The notes under the pieces are model-generated. The model had not been told where the DNA came from, made no database searches, and saw only the letters and a program-made list of their open reading frames with translations. The translations under genes were made by a program, and so were the position numbers. Below, one piece after another: positions 15,782 through 24,535 of a stretch of DNA of 64,000 bases. Source of the DNA: Flavobacteriaceae bacterium (GTDB lineage: Bacteria; Bacteroidota; Bacteroidia; Flavobacteriales; Flavobacteriaceae); contig JAHEHE010000002.1 of the NCBI GenBank assembly GCA_024644725.1, forward strand, positions 1 to 64,000, written 5' to 3'. Every line of letters begins with the position of its first letter. The first letter of the stretch is position 1.

Positions 15782-18406
15782 TTGGCCACTACCAAATCAA
15801 AGAAAGTGACCCCCTTGATGAAGCAATACAACACCATCAAGGCCAAGTATCCTGATGCCGTTCTTCTCTTTCGGGTTGGAGACTTCTATGAGACATTCGG
15901 AGAAGATGCAAAAGTCGCAGCAAGAATTCTGGGAATCGTCCTCACCAAAAGAGGCTCAGGCTCCGAAAGTGAAACGGCTCTGGCCGGGTTTCCGCATCAT
16001 TCGCTCAACACCTATTTGCCCAAGTTGGTCAAGGCAGGCCTCAGAGTCGCCATTTGCGACCAGCTCGAGGACCCGAAGCTGACAAAAAAAATTGTAAAAA
16101 GAGGCGTGACGGAACTCGTAACTCCAGGCGTTTCCATGAACGACGAGGTCCTGCAATCCAACAGGAACAATTTCCTTTCTGCCATCCATTTTGACAGAAA
16201 ACGAATCGGCATAAGCCTCTTGGACGTTTCGACGGGTGAATTCCTGTGCAGTGAGGGGGATGCTGATCACATCGAAAAATTGCTCCAAAGCTTCAATCCC
16301 AGTGAGGTTCTAATCGAGAAAAAACACAAGGAGGCCTTTCTCGAGAGGTTTGGAAGTGGCTTCTATACCTTTTATCTCGACGATTGGATCTTTCGAGAGG
16401 ATGCTTCCAATGACATCCTCAACTCCCATTTCAAAGTGAATTCCCTCAAAGGCTTCGGTGTGCAGGACCTCAAAGCCGGACGAATTGCTGCGGGAGTTGC
16501 CCTGCACTATCTGGCAGAAACGGAACACAAGAAGTTGGAGCACATCAACTCGATCCACCGCCTGATGGAAGAAGAGTATGTCTGGATGGATCGGTTCACA
16601 ATGAATAACCTGGAGCTTCATCAGCCCAGTTCTCCTGGTGGAGTTTCTCTGCTCGACATTATTGACAATACCGTATCCCCTATGGGGAGCCGAATGATGA
16701 AAAGGTGGCTGGCTTTGCCCCTGAAAAGCTCGGAACGCATTAGAAACAGGCACGAGATCGTCAAGTTTTTTATTCAGAACCAGGACCTCCGGGAATTTCT
16801 CAAGGAGCAGATGGATGCCATGAGCGACTTTGAGCGCCTGATCTCAAAAGTGGCCACTGGTCGGATTGGGCCCCGTGAAGTGGTTTTGCTCAAGGATTCC
16901 CTCGCTCGCATACCTGGGATCAGGAAACAGGCAGACCTTTCGGAGCACCGTTCTTTCAAGGAAGTTGTGGGCGAACTGGACAACTGCGAGAAGCTGGTGG
17001 AAAAAGTTTCACTCACTCTTCAACAGGAGGCTCCCGTTAACATCGCAAAAGGAAACGCGATCCGCTCGGGAGTTTCCAAAGAGCTGGATGAGCTCAGGAT
17101 GATTTCGTCATCGGGTAAAAAGTACCTGGATGAAATTGTTGAAAGAGAGATCAATCGCACGGGAATCAGCAGTCTGAAAATCGCTTTCAATAACGTGTTT
17201 GGCTATTATATAGAAGTTCGAAATACGCATAAAGACAAGGTTCCGGAGGAATGGATACGGAAGCAGACCCTGGTTTCTGCCGAACGATACATCACGGAAG
17301 AACTCAAAGAATACGAGTCAAAGATCCTGGGTGCCCAGGAAAAGATCGCTGTTTTGGAGCAGCAGATCTACAATGAACTCGTTTCCTTTATGCTCCCTTT
17401 CATCGGAAGAATTCAGAAAAATGCGGCAGTCATTGCCCAAATAGACTGTCTTTGCTCGTTTGCCTCCCTCGCCTTGCGCAACAATTACGTTCGACCGGTC
17501 ATTGACGAATCAACCGAAATCGAGATAAGCCTGGGACGCCATCCGGTAATAGAAAAACAGTTACCCCCGGGTGAGGACTACATCGCAAACGACCTGATCC
17601 TGAACCAGAATCTGCAGCAGATCATCATGATTACCGGGCCGAATATGAGTGGTAAATCGGCCATTCTCAGGCAAACTGCGCTGATTGTGCTTCTGGCCCA
17701 GATCGGATCCTACGTCCCTGCCCAAAATGCACGTATTGGAATCGTGGACCGAATCTTCACTCGGGTAGGAGCCAGTGACAACATTTCCATGGGTGAATCC
17801 ACTTTCATGGTGGAGATGAACGAAACCGCCAACATTCTCAACAACCTTTCCGAGCGCAGCCTTATCCTGCTCGATGAAATCGGAAGGGGAACCAGCACCT
17901 ACGACGGGATATCGATTGCCTGGGCAATTGCAGAGTACCTTCACGAGCATCCCACCCGCGCCAAGACGCTCTTTGCCACGCATTACCACGAACTCAACGA
18001 CATGAGCGAGTCTTTTGAGCGCATCAAGAATTTCAACGTCTCTGTCAGGGAGCTGAAAGACAAGGTGATTTTTCTGAGGAAGCTCGTTCCGGGCGGAAGC
18101 AAACACAGTTTCGGAATTCACGTTGCGAAACTCGCAGGGATGCCCGGACCCGTTCTTCACCGGGCCAATAAAATGCTGAAGCATCTCGAAAAAAGCCATG
18201 CCTCGGAAGAAATACAGGAAAAGTTGAAAAAGGCATCGGAGCAAGACATTCAGCTCAGCTTTATCAATTTGGATGATCCGTTGCTCGAAGAGATCAAAGA
18301 CGAAATCCTAAGTACCGACATCGACAGCCTGACGCCCATAGAGGCGCTTATGAAGCTCAACGAGATCAAAAGAATGCTGACCAAAAACAAATCCCAAAAG
18401 AACTAA
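15782..18406 (+). CDS. mutS: DNA mismatch repair ATPase MutS
   Basis: An 874-residue mismatch-recognition protein. The N-terminal mismatch-binding domain carries the phenylalanine-X-glutamate motif within FRVGDFYETFGEDA. Connector, lever and clamp domains follow. The C-terminal ABC-type ATPase has Walker A GPNMSGKSAILRQT near residue 620, STFMVEMNETANIL, Walker B SLILLDEIGRGTSTYDG and the ATHYHEL switch. The start is a TTG at 15782; the next residues (TTKSKKVTPLMKQYNTIKAK) match the usual N-terminus. Length is normal for bacterial MutS1. The next gene starts 12 bases downstream. Confidence 0.97.
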   Translation: MATTKSKKVTPLMKQYNTIKAKYPDAVLLFRVGDFYETFGEDAKVAARILGIVLTKRGSGSESETALAGFPHHSLNTYLPKLVKAGLRVAICDQLEDPKLTKKIVKRGVTELVTPGVSMNDEVLQSNRNNFLSAIHFDRKRIGISLLDVSTGEFLCSEGDADHIEKLLQSFNPSEVLIEKKHKEAFLERFGSGFYTFYLDDWIFREDASNDILNSHFKVNSLKGFGVQDLKAGRIAAGVALHYLAETEHKKLEHINSIHRLMEEEYVWMDRFTMNNLELHQPSSPGGVSLLDIIDNTVSPMGSRMMKRWLALPLKSSERIRNRHEIVKFFIQNQDLREFLKEQMDAMSDFERLISKVATGRIGPREVVLLKDSLARIPGIRKQADLSEHRSFKEVVGELDNCEKLVEKVSLTLQQEAPVNIAKGNAIRSGVSKELDELRMISSSGKKYLDEIVEREINRTGISSLKIAFNNVFGYYIEVRNTHKDKVPEEWIRKQTLVSAERYITEELKEYESKILGAQEKIAVLEQQIYNELVSFMLPFIGRIQKNAAVIAQIDCLCSFASLALRNNYVRPVIDESTEIEISLGRHPVIEKQLPPGEDYIANDLILNQNLQQIIMITGPNMSGKSAILRQTALIVLLAQIGSYVPAQNARIGIVDRIFTRVGASDNISMGESTFMVEMNETANILNNLSERSLILLDEIGRGTSTYDGISIAWAIAEYLHEHPTRAKTLFATHYHELNDMSESFERIKNFNVSVRELKDKVIFLRKLVPGGSKHSFGIHVAKLAGMPGPVLHRANKMLKHLEKSHASEEIQEKLKKASEQDIQLSFINLDDPLLEEIKDEILSTDIDSLTPIEALMKLNEIKRMLTKNKSQKN

Positions 18407-18418
18407 AGACCCATCATC

Positions 18419-20203
18419 ATGAAAAGAACATTGACCTACTTCATCTCTCGCGCGGGACGACCCCTAATGCTTGGCTTCTCCATCATTCTCAGTTTGTTGG
18501 CCCTCAGCCTGACCTCCTGCCAACCCGCGAATAAGGATTCATCCGGATCGAAAGTGAATATTTCATTTTCTGAAGATGCAAGTAAAGCGAATCTGGACGG
18601 GAGACTTCTGCTGATGTTTGCCAAAAGCGACAAATCGGAGCCTCGATTTCAAATCAATGCGGGCCTCAACGCTCAACCCGTTTTTGGGCTCAACGTTGAA
18701 GGGATGTCAGCAAGCGAATCGATCTCTTTTGATGATTCCGTGTTTGGCTTTCCTGTCAGCAGCCTGGCTGATCTGGAACCGGGGGATTACTACGTTCAGG
18801 CCCTGCTTCATGTCTACGAGACCTTCAACCTGTCAACCGGTCACCAGGTAAAGCTTCCGATGGACAATGGTGAAGGACAGCAATGGAACCGTTCTCCAGG
18901 CAACCTGTACAGCAAACCGGTGAAGATTACCGTAGCTGAAAAAGGAAAAGTGGAATTGAATCTGGTCATGGATCAAGTTATCCCGGAAATTGAAGAACCT
19001 GAAGACACCGAGTGGGTCAAACACATCAAAATCCGTTCGGAGAAGCTCTCCGAATTTTGGGGCAGGGATATGTACCTGGGAGCGCATGTGCTGCTTCCGA
19101 AGGATTTCGAAAAGCATCCAGAGGCCAAGTATCCACTGATGGTCTTTCACGGTCATTTCCCTTCTGATTTTGGAGGTTTCCGCACGACCCCACCTGATTC
19201 GGATCTGGAACCCGATTATGCCGAGCGCTTCGGAGTGGAAGGGTACAACATCATGCAGCAGCAGGAAGCCTATGATTTTTATAAACGTTGGAACGAACCC
19301 GATTTTCCGCGTTTTCTGATCATCGAGATACAACATCCAACCCCCTACTACGATGATTCCTATGCGGTCAATTCAGCGAGCCAAGGGCCCTATGGCGATG
19401 CGATAACCCATGAGTTGATCCCTTATATTGAAGAGAAGTTTCGAGGCATCGGAGAGGGCTGGTCCCGATTCCTGTATGGCGGCTCTACCGGTGGCTGGGA
19501 AGCCCTGGCCGTTCAGGTGAAGTACCCGGATGAATACAACGGATGCTTTGCGGCCTGCCCCGATCCGATCGATTTCAGGGCCTATTGCCTGACCGACATC
19601 TACTCAGACAAGAATGCCTATTACTACGACAGTGAATTCAAGAAGACAGAAGTTCCCGGACGTCGCGACTACCTGGGGCAGGTTTCGATAACATCCCGGG
19701 AATACAATCACCTCGAACTCGTGTTGGGCGACAAATCGAGGTCGGGCCAGCAATGGGACATTTGGGAGGCCACGTATTCCCCACAGGGATCAGACGGCTA
19801 CCCCGAAAGACTCTGGGACAAATTCACAGGAGACATCAACCCGGAAGTCGCGGAATACTGGAGAGAGAATTACGATTTGCGTCACATCATGGAGCGTGAC
19901 TGGGACAAGCTTGGGCCTAAACTCCGTGGAAAGATTCACATTTACTGCGGAGACATGGACAACTACTACCTCAACAATGCCGTCTATCTCATGGAAGACT
20001 TCCTGGAGAGCACAACAGATCCGTACTATGATGGCGAAGTAGATTACGGCGACAGAGCCGAGCACTGCTGGAACGGTGACCAGGAGAATCCGAATCATAT
20101 TTCGAGGCTTAGGTACAATTCGATGTACGTCCCCAAGATCATGAAGCGAATCGCAGAATCAGCTCCTGAGGGTGCTGACCTGACGAGCTGGAGATACAGG
20201 TAG
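18419..20203 (+). CDS. Lipoprotein with alpha/beta-hydrolase (esterase-like) domain
   Basis: A 594-residue exported protein. The signal peptide ends in a lipobox (ALSLTSC, cysteine near residue 34), so it is probably anchored in the outer membrane. Residues about 45-200 form an uncharacterised beta-rich region. The rest is an alpha/beta-hydrolase fold of the Esterase-D-like type: YPLMVFHGHF, then the nucleophile elbow LYGGSTGGWEAL with the serine near residue 356, and a late histidine in RAEHCWNG. It could be a carbohydrate or feruloyl esterase or a peptidase-like hydrolase. The substrate is not clear and no polysaccharide-utilisation genes sit nearby. Confidence 0.75.
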   Translation: MKRTLTYFISRAGRPLMLGFSIILSLLALSLTSCQPANKDSSGSKVNISFSEDASKANLDGRLLLMFAKSDKSEPRFQINAGLNAQPVFGLNVEGMSASESISFDDSVFGFPVSSLADLEPGDYYVQALLHVYETFNLSTGHQVKLPMDNGEGQQWNRSPGNLYSKPVKITVAEKGKVELNLVMDQVIPEIEEPEDTEWVKHIKIRSEKLSEFWGRDMYLGAHVLLPKDFEKHPEAKYPLMVFHGHFPSDFGGFRTTPPDSDLEPDYAERFGVEGYNIMQQQEAYDFYKRWNEPDFPRFLIIEIQHPTPYYDDSYAVNSASQGPYGDAITHELIPYIEEKFRGIGEGWSRFLYGGSTGGWEALAVQVKYPDEYNGCFAACPDPIDFRAYCLTDIYSDKNAYYYDSEFKKTEVPGRRDYLGQVSITSREYNHLELVLGDKSRSGQQWDIWEATYSPQGSDGYPERLWDKFTGDINPEVAEYWRENYDLRHIMERDWDKLGPKLRGKIHIYCGDMDNYYLNNAVYLMEDFLESTTDPYYDGEVDYGDRAEHCWNGDQENPNHISRLRYNSMYVPKIMKRIAESAPEGADLTSWRYR

Positions 20204-20221
20204 AACTGTCGTATTTTGTAT

Positions 20222-20229
20222 TATCTTTG
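20222..20229 (+). promoter_or_regulatory. -7 element for tatA
   Basis: TATCTTTG, a full match to TAnnTTTG, lies 18 bases before the ATG of tatA at 20248. This also disfavours the TTG at 20227 as the start. Confidence 0.6.
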
Positions 20230-20247
20230 TACCCTAAACTTTGCCTT

Positions 20248-20532
20248 ATGTTTTTATTTATAAGCGGTGCTGAGATTTTTGTGATCCTTGTGATTATCGT
20301 GATGCTCTTTGGCGCCGACAAGCTGCCCGAGCTGGCTCGGGGTTTGGGCAAAGGCATGCAGCAGCTCAAGAATGCGACCAATGAGGTGAAGAAAGAAATC
20401 ACGGATAGTGCCAAAGCTCAGGGAATCGATGCCGACCTTACCAAGGATATCGACAAGGAGGTTCGCAACATCAAGAACAAGGTCCAGGACAATATCGATG
20501 ATCTCACCGGTCCGATAAAAAGGAATCTCTAA
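20248..20532 (+). CDS. tatA: Twin-arginine translocase subunit TatA/E
   Basis: A 94-residue Sec-independent translocase component. It has a short N-terminal transmembrane helix (FLFISGAEIFVILVIIVMLF), then the conserved hinge GADKLPELARGLGKGM and a lysine- and glutamate-rich amphipathic C-terminal region. TatA oligomers form the pore-like element through which folded twin-arginine substrates pass. TatC is not in this window. The PAP2 phosphatase gene follows after one base, which suggests an operon. Confidence 0.93.
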   Translation: MFLFISGAEIFVILVIIVMLFGADKLPELARGLGKGMQQLKNATNEVKKEITDSAKAQGIDADLTKDIDKEVRNIKNKVQDNIDDLTGPIKRNL

Positions 20533-20533
20533 A

Positions 20534-21115
20534 TTGACCCTTCTCGATAAAATCATCCGCTTTGACAAAGAGCTCATGGTTCTACTCAACAACTTGGGCA
20601 GTGAATCCTGGGATCAATTTTGGATTCTGGCTACCAACCAGATGAGCTGGATCCCTTTGTACCTGATCTTCTTCTATCTTATTTTCAGTGCATTAGGATG
20701 GAAAAAGGGCTTGGCCCTGGTTCTGCTGACGGCTGTACTTATCACCTTCTCCGATCAGTTCACGGTTTTTCTCAAGGACCACTTTGAAAGGCTGCGCCCG
20801 AACAACGATCCCTCTGTGAATTCGATGATTCGCATACTGAAAAACAATAAAAGTTTCAGTTTTGTATCCGGGCACGCTACAACTTCCACAGCCGTGAGTT
20901 TACTCATGTTCTTGACTCTCAGAAAGAGCTTTCCCTATACATGGCTTTTTTTCATATGGCCGCTCATATTCGCATACAGCCGCATTTACATTGGGGTCCA
21001 TTTTCCTATGGATGTATTATGCGGAGCCCTGCTTGGTGCAGTTATAGGGTACCTGTTCTATTTCCTGAGCCTTAGGATGTTTTCCTACATGGACCGGCGG
21101 CCTACACAGCCATGA
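20534..21115 (+). CDS. PAP2-family membrane phosphatase
   Basis: A 193-residue integral membrane phosphatase with about five helices. All three PAP2 signature motifs are present: KDHFERLRPNN (motif 1), FVSGHATTS (motif 2) and SRIYIGVHFPMDV (motif 3). These enzymes dephosphorylate lipid phosphates such as undecaprenyl pyrophosphate or phosphatidic and phosphatidylglycerol phosphates on the periplasmic side. The substrate is not certain here. It starts with TTG one base after the tatA stop, and its 3' end overlaps the convergent LuxE-like gene by 14 bases. Confidence 0.9.
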   Translation: MTLLDKIIRFDKELMVLLNNLGSESWDQFWILATNQMSWIPLYLIFFYLIFSALGWKKGLALVLLTAVLITFSDQFTVFLKDHFERLRPNNDPSVNSMIRILKNNKSFSFVSGHATTSTAVSLLMFLTLRKSFPYTWLFFIWPLIFAYSRIYIGVHFPMDVLCGALLGAVIGYLFYFLSLRMFSYMDRRPTQP

Positions 21116-22079
21116 GGTTACATCCTCGTATATCAGAATGATCGAACCTACCCACGATTTCAAATGAGGAGCCTTCTCCGGCTCTTCCGAGATCCTGGGT
21201 CGCAATGAAGCTGCAGGAGTTGAAATTCGCCAGGTCAATGACGTTGACTCCCCCTGTTCTTTTTCTATTCAAAAGTTGAAACGGGTCCTCGGGGTCCCTG
21301 ATAAGGACCTTCATCCAGGGAGGACAATCGAAAATTCCATTCCCATGGGAATAAGCCTGGGAGAGCAGTTCTGTCATGCCGTATTCCGAGTGTATTTGAT
21401 CCACTCCAAAACCGGCGCTAAGCTCCTTGTGAAGCTCCTCTCTGACCATCTCCCTTCGCCTTCCTTTCATCCCTCCGGTTTCCATGACGATCGTATTATT
21501 TAACTGGAACTGTTTCAAGGCAATCAGGTCCAGCAAGGCGTAACTCACTCCGAGCAAAAGGATCTTTTGGCCTGAGCGATCCAGTTCGGCAAGGTTAAAA
21601 GCGAGCTCCTCCATATTGTTGAGATAGAAACCGCTCGATTCTGAACTGCTCAATTGTATGAGCTCATTGGCCATGAATACCAGGGAAGATCCTCCACGCT
21701 CCAGGTAACTGGGTAATAAAGCAAGAATGATGTAATCTTTCGGACGGCCATAAAAATGTTCAAAACCAAGAGTGAAGCTCTTGCGGTAAACCGACAGGTC
21801 AGTGACCAGGTGGCGGCTCGGAACGGATCCTGTGGTCCCGCTGCTGGTAAAAACCGTCTCTACTTGTTGTGATGATGAGAGAATGTCCCTCGATTTGAAA
21901 AAGTCGATCGGCAGGAAGGGGATTTGCTCCACCCTTGTTATCTGATCCGGCCTGCGGCCCAATAGCTTAATGAACTCCTGATAGACTTTGTTGTTGTTCA
22001 CCTGATGGCGGAACACGCGCATGCACATCTCTTCAAACTGCGCCTGATTGTCAATCGTAAAGATCTCCGAGAAATGCAC
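21102..22079 (-). CDS. LuxE-like acyl-protein synthetase family protein
   Basis: A 325-residue member of the ANL adenylating superfamily, LuxE branch. The ATP-binding signature is VFTSSGTTGSVPSRH, and further conserved segments are ALLPSYLERGGSSL, METGGMKGRRREM and HSEYGMTELLSQAY. In luciferase systems LuxE activates fatty acids for reduction by LuxC. No luxC or lux genes are present here, so the acyl acceptor is unknown. A GTG at 22079 is chosen as start because a -7 element lies 13 bases upstream and flavobacterial relatives begin near this point. The frame remains open 16 codons more to 22127. Confidence 0.75.
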   Translation of the reverse strand: MHFSEIFTIDNQAQFEEMCMRVFRHQVNNNKVYQEFIKLLGRRPDQITRVEQIPFLPIDFFKSRDILSSSQQVETVFTSSGTTGSVPSRHLVTDLSVYRKSFTLGFEHFYGRPKDYIILALLPSYLERGGSSLVFMANELIQLSSSESSGFYLNNMEELAFNLAELDRSGQKILLLGVSYALLDLIALKQFQLNNTIVMETGGMKGRRREMVREELHKELSAGFGVDQIHSEYGMTELLSQAYSHGNGIFDCPPWMKVLIRDPEDPFQLLNRKRTGGVNVIDLANFNSCSFIATQDLGRAGEGSSFEIVGRFDHSDIRGCNLMAV

Positions 22080-22092
22080 TTCTGTTTTTTGA

Positions 22093-22100
22093 CAAAAGTA
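22093..22100 (-). promoter_or_regulatory. -7 element for the LuxE-like gene
   Basis: The minus strand reads TACTTTTG, 13 bases before the GTG at 22079. It lies inside the longer open frame and therefore helps decide the start. Confidence 0.55.
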
Positions 22101-22171
22101 AATGAATTTTACGCAACCTATCGCCAAATGGGCATCTTACTTAAACAAGGCTTGCTATTTTGTGTTAAAAA

Positions 22172-22627
22172 ATGGTTGTAAAAAGGATATTTTTCGTAAT
22201 TTTTGTCGCTATTTTGTTCATTTCCTGTTCAGATGATTCTGAGGATTATCACTACGAGCTTTTGGAGACAGAAGATGCCGTAGTACCTGAAGAGTTTGAA
22301 TTTGGGAAAATTTATGACATAACGGTAAAATATATCGTGCCGGATGACTGTTATATTGCCAGTGATATTCTGTATGAATATGATGAAACGGCAAGGAACA
22401 TAGCAGTGATCTCCCTGGTCGTCGACGAAAACAGCTGCGAGCCACTTGAAATTGAACAGGAGTTGACCGTTCGCGTTCACGCGTTACAAACAAGTCCTTA
22501 CATTTTCAGGTTCTGGCAGGGTGAAGATGACAACGGGGAACCCGTCTATCTGATCATAGAGGTTCCGGTAGTAACACAAAGTGATGAAAGCGCCAATGAG
22601 TCTAAAGAAACTCATATTAAAATGTAA
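22172..22627 (+). CDS. Small lipoprotein, first gene of a sigma-factor operon
   Basis: A 151-residue protein with a signal peptide and lipobox (AILFISC, cysteine near residue 19) followed by an acidic, beta-rich mature part with two cysteines (DDCYI and ENSCEPL) that could form a disulfide. I do not recognise a named family. The gene overlaps the ECF sigma factor start by about 30 bases, so the two are translationally linked. It may be a ligand-binding or sensing subunit that feeds the sigma factor, but that is inference from position. Confidence 0.75.
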   Translation: MVVKRIFFVIFVAILFISCSDDSEDYHYELLETEDAVVPEEFEFGKIYDITVKYIVPDDCYIASDILYEYDETARNIAVISLVVDENSCEPLEIEQELTVRVHALQTSPYIFRFWQGEDDNGEPVYLIIEVPVVTQSDESANESKETHIKM

Positions 22628-23138
22628 AAAGGGAGATCTGATCGCACAGTCGGAAGTTTACCATTTGTTTGCCGGTAAGCTTTTTCCGATATGCTTGAAA
22701 TATTCCAGGACCCATCAGGAAGCTGAGGACAATTTACAGGAGGCTTTTATCACCATTTTTAGAAAAATAGGTCAATTCCAGCACAAAGGATCATTTGAAG
22801 GCTGGATGAAGAGGATCATGATCAACACAGTCCTTCAGACCTACAGGCAAAAGAACGTACTCAACCTGGTAGAGGAGAATTATCCGGAAGAGGTTGAGGT
22901 TGAGGTCGACGAAAATGAGATCTCATTGGAATACTTGCTCAAGATCATTCGGGAGTTGCCTGAACGATATCGCATGGTATTCAATTTATACGTGTTGGAC
23001 GGGTATTCCCATAAAGAGATTTCGACTCTCCTGGGCATAGCCGAAGGCACATCCAAGTCAAATCTTTCGAGGGCGAGGCTGATCCTGAAAGATAAGATAG
23101 AACTGAGTCAGCAAAAGAAGAAAGCTGGACTGTTTTAA
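22596..23138 (+). CDS. ECF-type RNA polymerase sigma factor (second in window)
   Basis: A 180-residue sigma-70-like factor. Region 2 includes AEDNLQEAFITIFRKIGQFQ and the region 2.4 element GSFEGWMKRIMINT. Region 4 is ELPERYRMVFNLYVLDGYSH followed by the helix-turn-helix KEISTLLGIAEGTSKSNLSR. It is closer to the standard ECF pattern than the sigma factor at 6834. Starts at 22581 (GTG), 22584 and 22596 are possible; 22596 gives MSLKKLILKCKKGD, the usual beginning. The membrane/barrel gene follows after 15 bases and is its likely regulator. Confidence 0.9.
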   Translation: MSLKKLILKCKKGDLIAQSEVYHLFAGKLFPICLKYSRTHQEAEDNLQEAFITIFRKIGQFQHKGSFEGWMKRIMINTVLQTYRQKNVLNLVEENYPEEVEVEVDENEISLEYLLKIIRELPERYRMVFNLYVLDGYSHKEISTLLGIAEGTSKSNLSRARLILKDKIELSQQKKKAGLF

Positions 23139-23153
23139 TTTGATTGGCAATAG

Positions 23154-24410
23154 ATGATTGAAAAGAAGAACATAGACCGCGTTTTCCAGGAGAACCTCAA
23201 AGACCTGGAGATCCAACCCAGGAAAAGGGTATGGAACGGTATTGCCCAGGATCTGGCCAATTCTTCCGACAGCAGGTCCATGCCTCTTTGGAGACGATTC
23301 GGTGTGGCTGCATCCCTGTCTCTTCTTTTTGCATCCGCAGCCTTCTTTTATCTCAATTCCATTGATCAGGCTCCAGTTGTAAATCAACAGGTGAGTCAGG
23401 AGCAACCCGCGCAAGAAATCAATGCGGAGCAACCGAGAACCCCCATTGATCCTCAGGTCACCAAAGCTGATGTTGCATTGGCAAATAATCAAGAAAAGGT
23501 CGAGGAGCTTAGAAAAGCGGGGGAACCCATTTTTGTCAAAAAACCTGCGAATCAGGTCATAGTCACAACCAACAGCATTGCCAGCGTCTATACCAATATT
23601 GAAGACAAATACGTTGTTGATGAAGACATCTTCCTGGAGGAAATGAGTGCAACCGAATCCATAACGGATCGCATTGCCAGCATTCCCACCAAAGAGAAGG
23701 AGATTGAGTTCACGGATAAGAAATGGTCCGTCGGACCCACTGTGGCTCCCGTCTTTTACAATTCCCTGCAGAGTGGCTCTCCCTTGAACTCCGAGCTGTC
23801 TGACAACTCGAAAACCTCAGACAACTCACTTTCGGTTGGCGTCCGTGTGAATTATCAGCTTTCTCAGAAATTGTTCATTCAATCGGGTATCAACCGCGTG
23901 GATTTGGCTTACAACACCAATGACGTTAACGCTTTCATCACCTCCTCGAAAAACGGCTACAATAATATCAATACCAGTAAACCAGGCGTATATCTGACAC
24001 CCGGACAAAATGCGACTTCCAGTGTCAAGGACCTGAATCGGCCTGGCGTCAGTGGGGACATCAACCAGTTCATGCAGTACTACGAGTTGCCCATTGAAAT
24101 GAAATACAGTCTTTACGATCGCAAGTTGGGGTTGAACCTGGTCGGGGGTTTCAGTACTATGATCCTTTCTGACAATTCAGTCTCCTTTGTCTCCAATGAC
24201 GGCATTACCGATCTGGGAGGTGCAAACAATTTGAACAGCTTAAATTTCAGTGGAAATGTCGGTGTTGACCTGGATTACAAGATAAGTAAGAGCTGGTACC
24301 TCAACGTGGCCCCGATGTTTAAGTATCAATTTAACACCTACTCGGGAAATTCGGGCGACTTCAGACCCTATTACTTCGGTTTGTACTCGGGCTTGAACTA
24401 CAAGTTCTAA
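23154..24410 (+). CDS. Cytoplasmic/inner-membrane N-terminus fused to outer-membrane beta-barrel, candidate anti-sigma sensor
   Basis: A 418-residue protein with an unusual layout. Residues 1-42 (MIEKKNIDRVFQENLKDLEI...) are charged and lack a signal peptide. A single membrane helix follows at about 45-68 (GVAASLSLLFASAAFFYLNS), then a polar, extended linker (about 70-190). A C-terminal beta-barrel domain (about 195-418) has alternating amphipathic strands and ends in phenylalanine (GLYSGLNYKF), the usual outer-membrane barrel signature. Its position after an ECF sigma gene suggests the N-terminus binds the sigma factor. Whether the barrel truly inserts in the outer membrane is inference; it might stay periplasmic. 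Confidence 0.75.
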   Translation: MIEKKNIDRVFQENLKDLEIQPRKRVWNGIAQDLANSSDSRSMPLWRRFGVAASLSLLFASAAFFYLNSIDQAPVVNQQVSQEQPAQEINAEQPRTPIDPQVTKADVALANNQEKVEELRKAGEPIFVKKPANQVIVTTNSIASVYTNIEDKYVVDEDIFLEEMSATESITDRIASIPTKEKEIEFTDKKWSVGPTVAPVFYNSLQSGSPLNSELSDNSKTSDNSLSVGVRVNYQLSQKLFIQSGINRVDLAYNTNDVNAFITSSKNGYNNINTSKPGVYLTPGQNATSSVKDLNRPGVSGDINQFMQYYELPIEMKYSLYDRKLGLNLVGGFSTMILSDNSVSFVSNDGITDLGGANNLNSLNFSGNVGVDLDYKISKSWYLNVAPMFKYQFNTYSGNSGDFRPYYFGLYSGLNYKF

Positions 24411-24535
24411 TTAACCGATTGCTAAGAAAATCGTTTTTTCAGCCAAATTTCTTCAGCATTTTTCAAAATCTTAGGGCAAATACTGTTAATTTTACATTTC
24501 AGTAGATTTTCGAATTAACCTCAAAACTATTTACT

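Noticed and set aside
24416..24439. Five-bp stem CGATT/AATCG followed by T6 after the barrel gene
   Set aside because: The stem is short and AT-rich, so it is too weak to call a terminator with confidence, though its place after the operon is suggestive.
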